The notes below the pieces were generated by a model, which was not told the DNA's origin, did no database searches, and saw nothing but the letters and a program-made list of their open reading frames with translations. A program made the position numbers and the translations under genes. From Prorocentrum cordatum (lineage: Eukaryota > Sar > Dinophyceae > Prorocentrales > Prorocentraceae): DNA of 64,000 nucleotides. Every line of letters begins with the position of its first letter. The stretch's first letter is position 1. Below, piece after piece: positions 20,993 through 31,201 of the stretch. Location of the stretch: the NCBI GenBank assembly GCA_963575745.1, contig CAUYUJ010015760.1, positions 830,147 to 894,146 on the forward strand, in the 5' to 3' direction.

Positions 20993-21219
20993 TGCAGCAG
21001 TTGCACGGACGGAGGCAGGTTGCTTCTCGAGATGTGGGTCTGCCTTCAGGTTTCCTCCAAGTCTACGACCCGACATTCCAACTTGCAGAACGCCTGCACG
21101 GATGAAGGACGGCTCCTTGTGAAAGCCGGGATCTTGCTTGCGGTTTTCACAAGTCTTCTGACCAGCACTTGACCATCATCGTCGGGCAGGGTAGGTTGGT
21201 TCTCCAGGCGTCACCTCTC

Positions 21220-21335
21220 TAGGTGGGGATTGGCGCTCCGAAGCCCGAAGGAGACGCTACCCATCCCCACCTAGGGGGGGTAGATTGCCCAGCGGGGCCA
21301 AGGTTTCCCCGGTGGGGATGGGGATTGTTTTCCTC
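21220..21335. repeat. Palindromic CTAGGTGGGGAT / ATCCCCACCTAG element
   Basis: CTAGGTGGGGATTGGCGCTC at about 21219 is answered by CCCATCCCCACCTAGGGG at about 21260-21280. A further GGTGGGGATGGGGATTG follows at about 21312-21330. The same building block recurs at 22130-22262, so it is a small dispersed fold-back family. Confidence 0.7.
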
Positions 21336-21344
21336 GTCCAGATC

Positions 21345-21600
21345 TGGCTGTGCAACCCTGACACGGATGGAGGGCTCAGGGGGCGGGATTCCTGGCGGTC
21401 GGCCCCTGGGATGAAGGACGCTGCATGGATGGACGGATCGGATGGAGGCGGCCATTCTTCTCAAAATCGGGCGCTCGCTTGAGACCTTCGCAAGTCTTAT
21501 GGCCAGCACTTGCATTTGTGCAGCCCTGACACGGATGGAGGGCCCGGGGAGCGGGACTCCGGGCGGTCGGCCCCGAGACGAAGGCCCGGGGCAGGAGAGG
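21345..21600. repeat. Tandem direct duplication, about 170 bp apart
   Basis: GCAACCCTGACACGGATGGA and the following 55 bp (about 21352-21422) recur as GCAGCCCTGACACGGATGGA (about 21520-21590). The interval CAAGTCTTATGGCCAGCACTTG (about 21490) is also similar to CAAGTCTTCTGACCAGCACTTG at about 21150. It appears to be a degenerate 170-300 bp tandem family. Confidence 0.7.
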
Positions 21601-21674
21601 CGGGGCGCGCAGCCCTCCCCCGCCCCGCGCGCGGCCGGCCGGGGGTGCGGGCCGCGGGGCGACGCTTGGCGGGT

Positions 21675-21870
21675 GTGACCCAGAGCCCCCTCGAGTCGTG
21701 AAGAAATCACGGCGGCTGAGTTTCCACTCTCCTCTGCCTCGGGGGGCCCGGCGCCGTCCAAAAAGCGACTCGGGATGAAAAACTAGTCCCGGGGAACGGG
21801 CCGAGACCTCTGGGGGTCTTTGGGAAATGTCACGACGTCGAGGGTCTGCCTCGGGAGGGCTCGCGCCTTG
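21675..21870. repeat. Dispersed repeat, copy 1 (partner at 22420-22640)
   Basis: CACCCTCGAG-like CCCCTCGAGTCGTGAAGAA, then ACTCGGGATGAAAAACTAGT and GACCTCTGGGGGTCTTTGGG. These occur in the same order, about 750 bp on, as CCCTCGAGTTATGAAAAG, ACTCGGTATGAAAAACCGGT and GACCTTTGGGGGTCG. No coding motif was seen. Confidence 0.7.
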
Positions 21871-22129
21871 GCGCGTGCAATCGTGAAGCTCACGGGAACG
21901 GCTTGCGAATTTTCAACCGCCGCTAGCCATTTGGCAGCCGAGAGGCCCTGGAGATAAGCATCGTCTAACCGATTCGGCGATCGAAGCTCGTTCCACATCC
22001 CTGCTGTTGCCCCGCACTCGTCGGCGCCAGGGGATGCATGGCTCCAGAGGCCAGATTTTTGCCCATGCTGCCACTTTGGCCCCCCCTCGGGTTTGGGCGT
22101 GAGCAGTGGCATGGATAAAGCGTCGATCG

Positions 22130-22262
22130 CCTATCGATCCCCATCCCCACTGGGCCATGGTTCCTCTCAGCCCCACGTGGGGATGGGCCCCGCGAAGCCC
22201 ACAGGTAATAGCATACATCCCCACCCAGTAGGGTAAGTTGGCCAGTGGGGATGGGGATTGGT
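22130..22262. repeat. Palindromic ATCCCCATCCCCACTGG / CCAGTGGGGATGGGGAT element
   Basis: ATCCCCATCCCCACTGGGCC (about 22136-22155) is inverted by GGCCAGTGGGGATGGGGATT (about 22241-22260). The inner part has CCCCACGTGGGGATGGG and CATCCCCACCCAGTAGGG. It is related to the element at 21220-21335. Confidence 0.75.
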
Positions 22263-22419
22263 TAAACAAGGCTCAGAGGATTCCCCGCCCGATCAGAGGC
22301 CCGCTGTGTGACGTCCACGCCGCCGCACGCGTCGAGCCGGCGGCCCACAGCTTCCAGCTTACCGGGCTAGCCCCTTGTGGGCACCGGCAGCGCCATGGTG
22401 ATTCAGATGCGCGCGCGCG

Positions 22420-22640
22420 AGGGGCAAGCCTGCTTGCACCCCAGACACCCTCGAGTTATGAAAAGAATGCGACCGACAGTTTTTTCGCTATGTTTTAAAT
22501 ATCTGGGGGCCCTGGCCGGGTCTCGGCACCGGCAAAGCACGACTCGGTATGAAAAACCGGTCCAGGGGAATGGGTCCAGACCTTTGGGGGTCGACGTTGT
22601 CAAAAAATCGTGCTGTCGGGGGTTTGGCATGCTGCACGGC
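22420..22640. repeat. Dispersed repeat, copy 2 (partner at 21675-21870)
   Basis: Partner of the copy at 21675-21870, sharing the ordered blocks described there plus a following TGTCAAAAAATCGTGCTGTC resembling AATGTCACGACGTCGAGGG. Divergence is substantial. Confidence 0.65.
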
Positions 22641-24700
22641 GCCGGACGTTGGGATGGCGTTCGGCCCCATCTCCCCCGCTCTCCTGGTACAGCATCTAGA
22701 CAGGTCAGAATACTCACGGAGACCCCTCTCTCGAGCCTCGAGCACAGCAGAGCGCCCTGACCTCCTCCCGTGCGCGCCCGCCAGTGTTCCCCGTCCGACC
22801 CTTCTTTTGTTGTCACCGGGCCCCTGCCTTCTTTGCCTCCTGGGCGGCCCTCATTTCGGCCCTGCCTCCCGGGCGGCCCGATGATGATCCCGGCCTTGGC
22901 TGCCTTGGCACGCCCGTGATGAAACGCAGCACGTATTGTGTTCAATTTTTTGTGTTAACACTGTTGACACGTTGCGTGTTGGCTCGCCACGTGTTGGTCC
23001 AACTGTTGGCGAACGTATCGCGCCAGTCCTACGTGTTCAGTCCACGTTTTGAGCTTCGTGTCAACACGCTACACGTTGTGCGTTACGTATCGAGGCGACT
23101 ACGATCCTGGCAGGTGAAGTAGCATGGCAGGCCAAGCATTCGGGCGATGATTGTGCGCACCGACCCACCCCCCAAAGCAGAGACCGCAGCAAGCAGGCGT
23201 GGAGGACTTCGACTCTGGCGCGGACAGCGGGACAGCGGACGTTGACGACCTGTGCCTCGATGGGATCGCCATGGAGCGGCGCGGGGCGTCCCGCGGCTCG
23301 GGGGTCATAGCTTGAATGTCTCTCCATCTCCAGAGGCCACTTGTCGCTGATCTTAGCCAGTGCGTGAAGATCTGATCTTGCCTGTCTGGATGCTCTATGC
23401 CAGAGCCTGGCTTGGTTGGGTGATAGCCCATGGGCCACTGGGCCATGGGCCAGCCAAGAGTGGGCGCGTGGAAGGGGCGCCCACCAAGGGAGGAGAAAAA
23501 GCGACGCATCTGCGTCTCCTGAAGGAATCCCATTAGACAGGCTTGCAGCCGACAGAAAGGTTTGGGGTGGGATGGGGTGTACACTAGCTCCGTATGTCCT
23601 CCAACGGGGGCCACAGACAGTGGTGGATCGTTTGTAGCTATCTAGATGGCGATTGTTTGCAGCTCCGTGCAATGACGAGTTGCGCCCATTTGTCGAACAT
23701 ATTGTGCCATGGCGCTATTCGCACGCTATCCGCAGCGAAGTCATTACCCGCCATCCACTCTAGCGACCCTTTTGCAAACAGCTTTGCACGTACTTCATGT
23801 ACGAGACGAACACGATGTACGGCTTCTTAGTGTGAGCCGTTTCGCAGATGGGCTGCATAACCCCAACCTCCAAAGTCGTTGGCTCTAATATCTGAGGATA
23901 CCCCATGTAGTTGCAATGCTTTCAGTCGGACGCATGGTCCGAGTCCTGGGTGTGCTGCCGATCGAGCCCCATGGGTGTTGGAGGGCACAGTGTGGTGGCC
24001 ACTCATGCGCCGCTTGCCCTTGGGGCTTGCTGGCCCGAGCTTGTGGCTAGTGGTTGGTAATATTGGTGATCGCCGCTGGTGGCTGGTGGTGCTGGCTTTA
24101 TGTGTACGGTAGGTTCTCGCCGCGCTGGCGCGGTCGCGATGTTGGTGTGGGCGCTCAAGGTGGGAGGTCTCCTGCGGTCTGGGCCAGGTCGACCTTTAAC
24201 GATATCCGCCGTCGCATAGCGGACATCGTTCAGGATTCACGATCTGCTCGGTGTCGGGAACCAACGAGCACATCAACCCAATAGGGAAATATCCATAGAG
24301 TGTTACCGCATCAGTGCTTGATCCCACCCTCGCCTGTTGACGCGTCGGTGTTTAACACAGCGGGCAGCAATGTTAGATGCCGCGGTCGGGGATGCCGAGA
24401 ACAGTCTGCATTGGCATGACGACCTATTTCTCAGACGACATGGTGTTTGAAAGCTACTCGAGAAGTCGTCCTATGCGCGGCAACATAATTTACCGATTCG
24501 TGTCATGTTGTACTGTCAGTCTTCGAGATCCTTATAGCGGTGCTAGCATTGTTGATGCCAGAGTGCACACGCATGTTTCAAATAATACGGCCAGGGACTG
24601 CGTCATGCGCGTTTAACCCGAAGGGTTGGATTTTCAAACAGTGATTGCACGGGGTGAGTTTTCTAGTTCTCAGATGAATTGCCCCTTCTCGTTGGGAGTT
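22641..24700. other. No recognised gene
   Basis: Unique DNA with overlapping open frames on both strands; the longest, about 203 codons on the minus strand near 23061-23672, shows no family motif. Local features are CACGTGTTGG-type motifs with an inverted TGTTGACACG / CGTGTCAACA pair (about 22960-23070) and a short GGGCCATGGGCC palindrome near 23440. Confidence 0.5.
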
Positions 24701-26732
24701 TTATGCTGACGATTGGTGTCCCAGCTTGTCTCCGCCCAGCGTGTTGTTCTCGCTTGCTTGGAGTTGTTCGTCGGCATCTCGTGCCCCATGCTGGCCTCGC
24801 CTCACCCGCGTAATCTTTCGTTCGCTGGGGGTTGTCTCGGCTGTCTCCGCCTCGTCCGCGGCCGCGATTGTTGGGGAGGTTCTTCGCCGATGTTGGTCTT
24901 TGCTGTTGAGGGGGTTGTTCGCCGACTGTTGTCCCTAGGCTTTTCCCGCCTCCCATGCTGTCCCTGGGCGTTGGAGATTTTATCGGCCGACCTGGTGTCG
25001 CCTGATGTTTGTCTGTTAGGGGTCCACGCGCATGTCTCATCTTCCACGGAAGCGTAACGGGGGTTGCCGACCTTCGCGTCCCAAAGCCTCGCACGGCTCC
25101 CGTGCACCCCTGGATGTTCTGCATGTCGTGTTCGATGGGAATGTCATGCGTCCTTCTTGCAGGAGGACAGCCTCGACCAGTTCATGCGCCTTGCTGCGCA
25201 GGGCCTCCGGTGAGCGACTGAATGTGTGCTCATGTGCGTGGCATCGTTAGCGGGTCTCTGATCGGTAGCCAGATTGACTCCCTTGCAACCAGCTTGAACA
25301 TATCCAGTTTAGGACCCTGCCTCCCAATGTGATCCTTGACAAGTACTGGATGTCTGGAAAAGTGTTGGAGATGAGGTGGGTAAGGCTTAGGGTTCGGGTT
25401 GGCTTCTCACCTTCTGCATCCCCTCACTGCTGTTCTCGTCCGTAGTGCCTCTTGACGCATCAAGGTAATCTTGCCACAGCAGTGAGGCAGTTTGCCCTCT
25501 GGTCTGTTTTAGCGAGGGGCGGCTGTGTCTGTCTGTTTGCGCTGCTTTAGCTGGGTACGGCTGCGTTCCCAAACCTCTTGTACGTACTGTTTCGGTCTCT
25601 CCTTGAGGCGCAATGTTTCACAGTGACGTGCGGCAGCCAACGCCGACTACGTGTTTTTCGGCTAGCCATGGGTAACCCATGCGCTGCGTCCATAGTGTTG
25701 AAGTGTGTCGAGGCCCAGGGAGCCGGGACATCAATTCAGTATGTTGATTGTCTAGCCCGAACTGGATGGGTCGAAGGCGCGTGTTTTACGGGCGGAGTCG
25801 AGGGTACAATTGTCAAGGTTCATTTGGGGAGATTTGTTTGTGTGCATTAACTTGGACAATCACGGATTCGTGACTCCCCAGCCTTTAGGGCACGAGCGCG
25901 GTCAATGATTTGCAAGTATGTCTTGAATTTGTTGACATACCCTCCAAGCGGGAACGCTGTCAATGTGCACTTAGTGGCGAGCAGGTTCTAAAGTTGCTGC
26001 CTGTCCTCCGAGACAGTGGCGCGCGTGCTTGCTAATGGGCCTCAGCCGATGTTAGGGATTGCTGTTGAGAGGCGTAGACATCGGTTTATGAACCAACAGC
26101 AACAATACGAAGCACTGCTAGATGGCGTCCATTTCGACGCTCACGCGCCTGAAGACAAATGGACGTGACATTGGATAGAGGGGAGCATTAAATGTTCCGC
26201 CAAGCCGACTTCTCCCATCAACCTTTCTTTCTCACGGCTAAGGGAGGGGTGGAGGAGGGGTAAAGTTGACGGACCCGGCCGGAGCGTGCAATGGCCTTGG
26301 TGCTCCAATTCAGTTGCGCAGACACACTATTTTCTTCATCCGTGTAATGTATATTGTCATGCAAAACGGATTGTCATCAGAGCGAGGGGCCCCAACGGTA
26401 TTCCATTGTTTTTGGGTGCGTGTCTGAAATGATCTTCCGCGGCGCCTGCTCTGCTTAGGTGTCGTGTTTTGTTGAACATGTGTGTGTGTGCCCATTGTGT
26501 TTTGTTCAATTGAGTTTCTCCCCCAGGGGTCGCACCGTGTTTTGTGCGAAGGAAGTGTTTGAGGTTCAGACGGCACCTCTTGGCCCCCGAACAACAACAA
26601 CCATAACAACAACAAACACAAGCACAACAACAAGCACTTCAATACTGATCGCTCTGATCTGCTCGCGTGTCATTCACCACGTTTTTCCCAAACCCTCTAT
26701 ACGCTCCCTCTTCGTTTTCAGTCGTGCTCCCC
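24701..26732. other. No recognised gene
   Basis: Unique DNA. I find no domain motif, RNA gene or long conserved frame. A (CAA)n-like stretch lies at about 26588-26640. This is the largest apparently repeat-poor part of the window. Confidence 0.5.
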
Positions 26733-27021
26733 TGGGGATATATCTTCCTTGCCTGCAACGTGTATTTCGTGCAGCCCCTGAGGCAGAGGAAGAGAGGACG
26801 GATGGAAGGAAGGGACAAGGGGAAATGAGGATGATGGAGCACGGGAGGAAGTAGCAGAAGGGAGGTTAGGAGTAGAAAGCAAGTGGTATAACCAGACGGG
26901 CAGATCGGGCGGAGAAGCCCTTACGTGCGGGTCGGGAAGGCGGGCCCAGGCGGCCAGGTCGAGCAAGCGGGTTACTGAAGCGTGCGTTCTGCATGAATCG
27001 CGAAGACGTCTCGAGCGACAT
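26733..27021. repeat. Left inverted arm flanking the 21-bp satellite
   Basis: This segment is the diverged reverse complement of 28557-28842. Matching blocks in the inverse orientation are TCGCTCGAGACGTC with GCGAT-CATGCAG, then GCTCGACC-GGCCG-CTGGGC, GTGTTCCATCATTCTCC-like GTGCTCCATCATCCTC and AGGGGCTGC. The two arms bracket the satellite at 27035-27850. Confidence 0.8.
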
Positions 27022-27034
27022 TGCGACCTGCAAC

Positions 27035-27850
27035 GGGCCACGAAGTGCACCGAGGGGGCCACGACGGAACGGGGCCACGAAGGGTAGCGAGGGGGCCACG
27101 AAGGTTTGCAACGGGGCCACGCAGGGCAGAGAGGGGGCCACGAAGGGCTGCAACGGGGCCACGAAGGGCAGCGACGTGGGGGCCACGAAGCGTTGCAACG
27201 GGTCACGAAGGGCAGCGATGGGACCACGAAGGGCTGCAACGGGGCCGCGGAGGGCAGCGAGGGGGCCACGAAGGGCTCCAACGGGGGCACGAAGTGCAAC
27301 AAGGGGGCCACGAAGCGCTGCAGCGGGGCCGCGCAGGGCAATGAGGGGACCACGAAAGGCAGCGAGGGGGCCACGAAGAGCTGCACAAGAGACACGAAGG
27401 GCAGCGAGGGGGCCACGAAGGGCTCCAACGGAGGCACGAAGGGCAACAAGGGGGCCACGAAACGCTGCAGCGGGGCCGCGCAGGGCAATGAGAGGACCAC
27501 GAAGGGCAGCGAAGGGGCCACGAAGGGTTGCACCGGAGACACGAAGGGCAGCGAGGGGGCCACGAAGGGCTCCAACGGGGGCACGAGGGGCAACAAGGGG
27601 GCTACGAAGCGCTGCAGCGGGGCCGCGCAGGGCAATGAGGGGACCACGAAGTGCAGCGAGGGGGCCACGAAGGGCTGCAACGGGGCCACGAAGGGCTCCA
27701 ACGGGGCCACGAAGGGTTGCAACGGGGCCACGAAGGGCAGCGAGGGGGCCACGAAAGGCTGCACGGGGGCCTCGAAGGGCAGCGAGGGGGCCACGAAGCG
27801 CTGCAACGGGGCCACGAAGGGCTGCAACGGGGCCACGAAGGGTAGCGAGA
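27035..27850. repeat. 21-bp satellite with 147-bp higher-order repeat
   Basis: About 38 copies of a 21-bp unit, CGAAGGGCTGCAACGGGGCC plus A, with variants (GGGCAGCGAGGGGGCCA). The marker variant CGCTGCAGCGGGGCCGCGCA starts at 27316, 27463 and 27610, exactly 147 bp (seven units) apart. Neighbouring markers are 126 and 189 bp away (six and nine units). All frames are open on both strands (7-residue repeats GATKGCN or FVAPLQP). Those frames of up to 372 codons are treated as spurious. Confidence 0.9.
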
Positions 27851-28160
27851 CCTCGACTCCTGAGTAATAATTTGTGAGGGACTCCTGGGCGTGAGAGCGA
27901 TTCCTGGGTGCCTGAGTGTCGGGGGCGCGGCGCTTGAGTAAATTGCGGGGAATTCCAACGCAAGGGTTCGATTCTTCAATACATTGGAATCAAGTCTCCA
28001 GCGAGATCGCGATTCCAGAGCGCCGAGAAAACGATTCTTATGTAAAGTGCAAGGAAGTCCCAAGCGATAGCGCGATTCCATAGCTAAAAGAGCTCTCAGG
28101 CGGGAGCGGGGGTATTGGCTAAACTGCGGGAGAGTCTCAGGCGGGAGCCGTTGTTGTTGT
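27851..28160. repeat. Degenerate GCGATTCC-containing repeats
   Basis: The motif GCGATTCC or GGAATTCC recurs at intervals of about 50-70 bp (near 27897, 27950, 28008 and 28070). It appears inverted as GGAATCGCG near 28445 and 28550. It fills much of the space between the satellite and its right arm. No gene is visible. Confidence 0.55.
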
Positions 28161-28269
28161 AACCCGGGGGCCAGCGGCACAGATTGACTTTTGTGATTTT
28201 CCATGATTAAAACAGGGTGCGAACCCAGGGAAAGTACTTCAATTGAAAAAACACAGCTGTCACCGGAAG

Positions 28270-28385
28270 GGGGATATCAACAATAACTCTTCCTCCGTAG
28301 CGAGAGTTCAACAACAACACCAACAACAATGATCATAACATTGAAAACAACATTAACAACGCCAGAAGCACCAACAACAAGATAT
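28270..28385. repeat. (CAA)n-rich stretch
   Basis: Interrupted CAACAACAA repeats with AACATTGAAAACAACATTAA. A similar stretch lies outside the left arm at about 26588-26640. Confidence 0.75.
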
Positions 28386-28556
28386 ACCGCTTGATACTTC
28401 CTCCGAATGTGCGCGCCCGCGCCGGATTTTCTCACACCATATCCAGGAATCGCGCTCGCGAGTTGTTTTTTTTGCAGTTTATGGAGACGCCGCGCCAACG
28501 ACGCCCAGGAATCACAGTTTCTCTGTGGGCTTCACAATTTCTTCTTGGGAATCGCG

Positions 28557-28842
28557 TTATCGCTCGAGACGTCCTTGCGATCCATGCAGGGCTGATGCTT
28601 CAGCGACCCGCCCGCTCGACCCGGCCGTCTGGGCCCCCCCGCCTCACGTGCCCCTTTAGGGCCCGCCTGCCCTACACGCCGGTCTGGTTTTGCTGTTTGT
28701 TGTCATGCTCCTAACACCCTCTCTTGGTGCTCTCTCTCTCGTGTTCCATCATTCTCCCCGTCCTTGCCCTTTCCCTCCTTCCTCTCTTGCCCTGTTTAGG
28801 GGCTGCGCAAACCACACGTGGCAGGTAGGGAACACGTACGCC
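28557..28842. repeat. Right inverted arm flanking the 21-bp satellite
   Basis: Inverse partner of 26733-27021. It includes CGCTCGAGACGTCC, CGCTCGACCCGGCCGTCTGG and GTGTTCCATCATTCTCCCCG, then TTTAGGGGCTGCGCAAACCA. Confidence 0.8.
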
Positions 28843-28857
28843 CAGCACGTGCGGCAG

Positions 28858-29180
28858 GGCGTTCGATTGATTTCGACATGCGCGCGCCAGAGGTCCGTCT
28901 GGTCGCATTTGATGAATATGTTGGTGAGTTGACTTTCTGCAACAGAAAGAAAAGACAATCAGCAAGAGCGCGCGCGCAGACTTGTTGGAAACAACACGTT
29001 GCAAAACCACAGGTGTTGTATAGGTTTTTGGGGTGCTCCGTTTTTGCACAACTTATGAAGCCGAAGGGTTTGTTTGTCTATCCCAGCATGCTCGCGCGAC
29101 GACGCGTGCGGGTCGATGGTGTTCCATGTGTTATTCAGGCCCCCTATAAATTTATGATTTGTGAAAAATGAGCACGCGCA
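28858..29180. repeat. About 300-bp dispersed repeat, copy 1
   Basis: Ordered blocks: GCGTTCGATTGATTTCGACA-TGCGCGCG, GCAAGAGCGCGCGCGCAGAC, GAAGCCGAAGG, CATGCTCGCGCGACGACGCG and AAATTTATGATTTGTGA. They reappear in the same order at 36184-36480, and in part at 36003-36175. It is not coding. Confidence 0.8.
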
Positions 29181-29251
29181 TGTTTTAACTCGGCGGGGCT
29201 GTTGGGGGGGTCGGTGAGGGGTTGGGTTGGGATGGTGTGGATTTGGGCCGA

Positions 29252-29330
29252 TTTCTTACATCGTGAAGCGAGAAGGGAACGAACAGGTGGCCGCACCGTG
29301 ATTCTCCGCAGCCGACCCGCTCAAGCTCCG
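29252..29330 (+). repeat. Split direct repeat A1 of element C
   Basis: ACATCGTGAAGCGAGAAGGG, then GAACAGGTGGCCGCACCGTG and CGCAGCCGACCCGCTCA. It aligns without large gaps to 35085-35163 (ACATCGCGAAGCGACGAAGG, GAGCAGGTGGCCGCAACGTG, CGCGGCCGATCCGCTCA), roughly 80 percent identical by eye. Confidence 0.8.
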
Positions 29331-29363
29331 AGGTCCCACAGGGTTCCCTGCCAGAGCCCGCGG

Positions 29364-29762
29364 ATGGCCCTGAGTGTCTTCGCGGTGCAGGAGGCGATCC
29401 GGGGCTTCGCCGCGGGCGCGGCGGCGTGGGGCGCGGCTTCGGGCTCGCAGTGCCCGGTTTGCTCCGCTCCGCCCCCTTGCCCGCCGTGCGCTTGCCAGTG
29501 CGAGCCGCGGCTGGTGTGCCCTGGCGGCTCCTTCGCTGAGATGTGGCCCGTCGGCACGGTTTGGGTCGGCTTCGCCTGGCTGGCCAGCCTGGCCGTTTCC
29601 AGGGTGGGTGCGTGGGCCTACGCGGGGAGCCAGGCCCCTGCGGCGGGAGCCCAGACGCAGTCAGCGGCGGCCGCGCCGAGGGTGGCCCTGCTGCCCGCCG
29701 AGGCGCCGACCTCGCTGTCAGAGGTCGCGGTCACACAGGCTGCAGCGCTGCACGCCAGGTAG
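29364..29762 (+). pseudogene. Element C small Cys-rich membrane-segment protein
   Basis: The frame starts MALSVFAVQEAIRGFAAGAA and runs 133 codons to the stop at 29760-29762. It has a Cys/Pro-rich stretch (CPVCSAPPPCPPCACQC, about residues 32-48), then a hydrophobic segment (VGTVWVGFAWLASLAV) that could cross a membrane, then an Ala-rich tail. I recall similar short Cys-rich plus membrane-segment leaders in front of dinoflagellate retroelement proteins, but I cannot give a function. It is the only frame of the element that looks unbroken, although the whole element is decayed. It may be the first ORF or a fused N-terminus. Confidence 0.5.
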
Positions 29763-29784
29763 GCCGAGCTGACGTACTAGCAGG

Positions 29785-30180
29785 ATGGCGGCGGCAACGG
29801 CCCACCCACTGGCGGCACACGGTTTGCAGGAGGGCGAGTTCATCTTGTCAGAGTATGTGGGCCGAGCGGATGTGATGCATGAGCGGCTCATTGTCCTCGC
29901 GCCCAGCGGCACGACGTTGGTGTGCACCCTCACCCCCGAAGGCGACAGCTACGAGGAAGACATCTTCGCAGTTGCGGATGTCAGACGATGGCTGCTGTGC
30001 GAGGGCGGCCGCATGGGTGCCGGTGGCGGGCATGCTCATCCACGGGTTTCGCGGAGTGCCAGCGCCCGCGTGGGTCGCGCAGGTGCTCGGCGCGGTGGCG
30101 GCTCGCATGGGTTTGCCGCTGGCGCCTGGCCTGGTCGTGGTGCCCAGCATCGTCGGCTTCGGCTTCGCGCTCAGGCCCTG
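29785..30180 (+). pseudogene. Element C conserved N-terminal region, broken
   Basis: The frame 29785-30000 reads GEFILSEYVGRADVMHERLI then LTPEGDSYEEDIFAVADV. The pattern HER-x-(20)-TP-x-GD-x-Y-x-ED is one I associate with the N-terminal part of dinoflagellate retroelement polyproteins. The frame then shifts into an Ala/Arg-rich sequence. A weaker counterpart appears in element F (EFGGYVDDGAVEGPRIRE, near 58440). Role unknown. Confidence 0.5.
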
Positions 30181-30499
30181 AGGCGGTGCCGCGCCGGCTG
30201 CGCCTGCTGAGGCGCCGCTGCAGCGGTCGCGCCAGCCGCTGCCCCAGCGCAGCGGCCTCGCCCGGCATGCTGGTGGCGGCCCCCGCGGCTCCCCCAGCGG
30301 TGGCCCAGCCTGGCGGTTCTGGCGCTCCCCGCGGCGGGCGCTGCTGGGGCTGGGGCAGTGCCCGCTCCCCTGGCGCTGATTGGGCCAGCCGCCCCTGCAG
30401 CGGCGGCTGCGGCGGGCGCGGGCGCGGCGGCTGCGGCGGCTCCCGTGGACACGAGGATCCAGCCCGTGAGCTGCGACTTGTAGGGGCGGAGGCACGCCG

Positions 30500-30930
30500 A
30501 CTTCCGCGCTGCGGTCATGAACATGACCGAGGGAACTTTCCGTGACTGGCCCGCGATAAGCCCCAGGACGGCGCTGTGGGTTTTGAGGTTCCCGAAGGCC
30601 GATCACGGGGGTACGCCTGTAGGCCGGCACTCCAGGTTGGGCTTTCGGAAACACGCTTGTAGGGCCGCGGGCCCGGCGCAGATGAGCACGAGCGGGCCCG
30701 CCGCCCTTTGGAGCGCATGGTCATGGACTCCACGAACATGGACGCGCACGTCTTGCTGGGCACGGATCAGCTGCGCGGCAACGCGCGCGTGGCCCCGGCG
30801 CTGGAGGCAAGGATGAGCTCGCGAAGATGCCGCATGCCGCGAGGAGCAGCGGAAAGCTGGAGAGGAGCGCGACTTGGCCCGCAAGAGCAAGAATGGGCCC
30901 AAGGGCGGCAAGGGCTCCGGCGAGAATGAC
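30500..30930 (+). pseudogene. Element C gag-like region, broken
   Basis: One frame gives DWPAISPRTALWVLRFPKA and GGTPVGRHSR (about 30545-30630). Another frame continues with ERMVMDSTNMDAHVLLGTDQ and LRGNARVAPALEA (30708-30795). The combined pattern (DWP-x(3)-PRT-x-LW-x-L, then a helix-rich stretch with N-x-x-A-x-V/L-L-x(5)-L-R) resembles a gag-like helical domain that I recall upstream of RT in dinoflagellate retroelements. A Lys/Gly-rich stretch (KSKNGPKGGKGSG) follows, as is common in nucleic-acid-binding proteins. There is at least one frameshift near 30700. Confidence 0.5.
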
Positions 30931-31201
30931 GAGCGACCTCGGAGCGGGGGATGGAGATTGGCGCCCGTCTCCGCCAACTTGCCAATCGGCCTGCGTTGCT
31001 TCCACGGCGGCGGGTCCAGCCCCTTCTTCTTGCCCAGCGAGTGCCGGGAAGCGCCGGCGGGGCCTTTTTCCGGTACCCTATCTGGTCGGCCACGGCGAAG
31101 CTCAACTTTTCCGGCGCAGCGGCCGTGCTCGGCGACGACGCAACACTGTCGATGGCGTGACTGGGCAAGTTGCGTTATTGATTTAATCTTGTGCTTCTGG
31201 G

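Noticed and set aside
24663-25124. Minus-strand frame of 153 codons
   Set aside because: No conserved motif, Arg/Thr-rich composition as expected by chance, and equally long frames on the other strand.
26718-27963. Frames of 372 and 365 codons with FVAPLQP and LRGPVAA repeats, and plus frames with GATKGCN
   Set aside because: Products of the 21-bp satellite. All frames are equally open and no non-repeat domain is attached.
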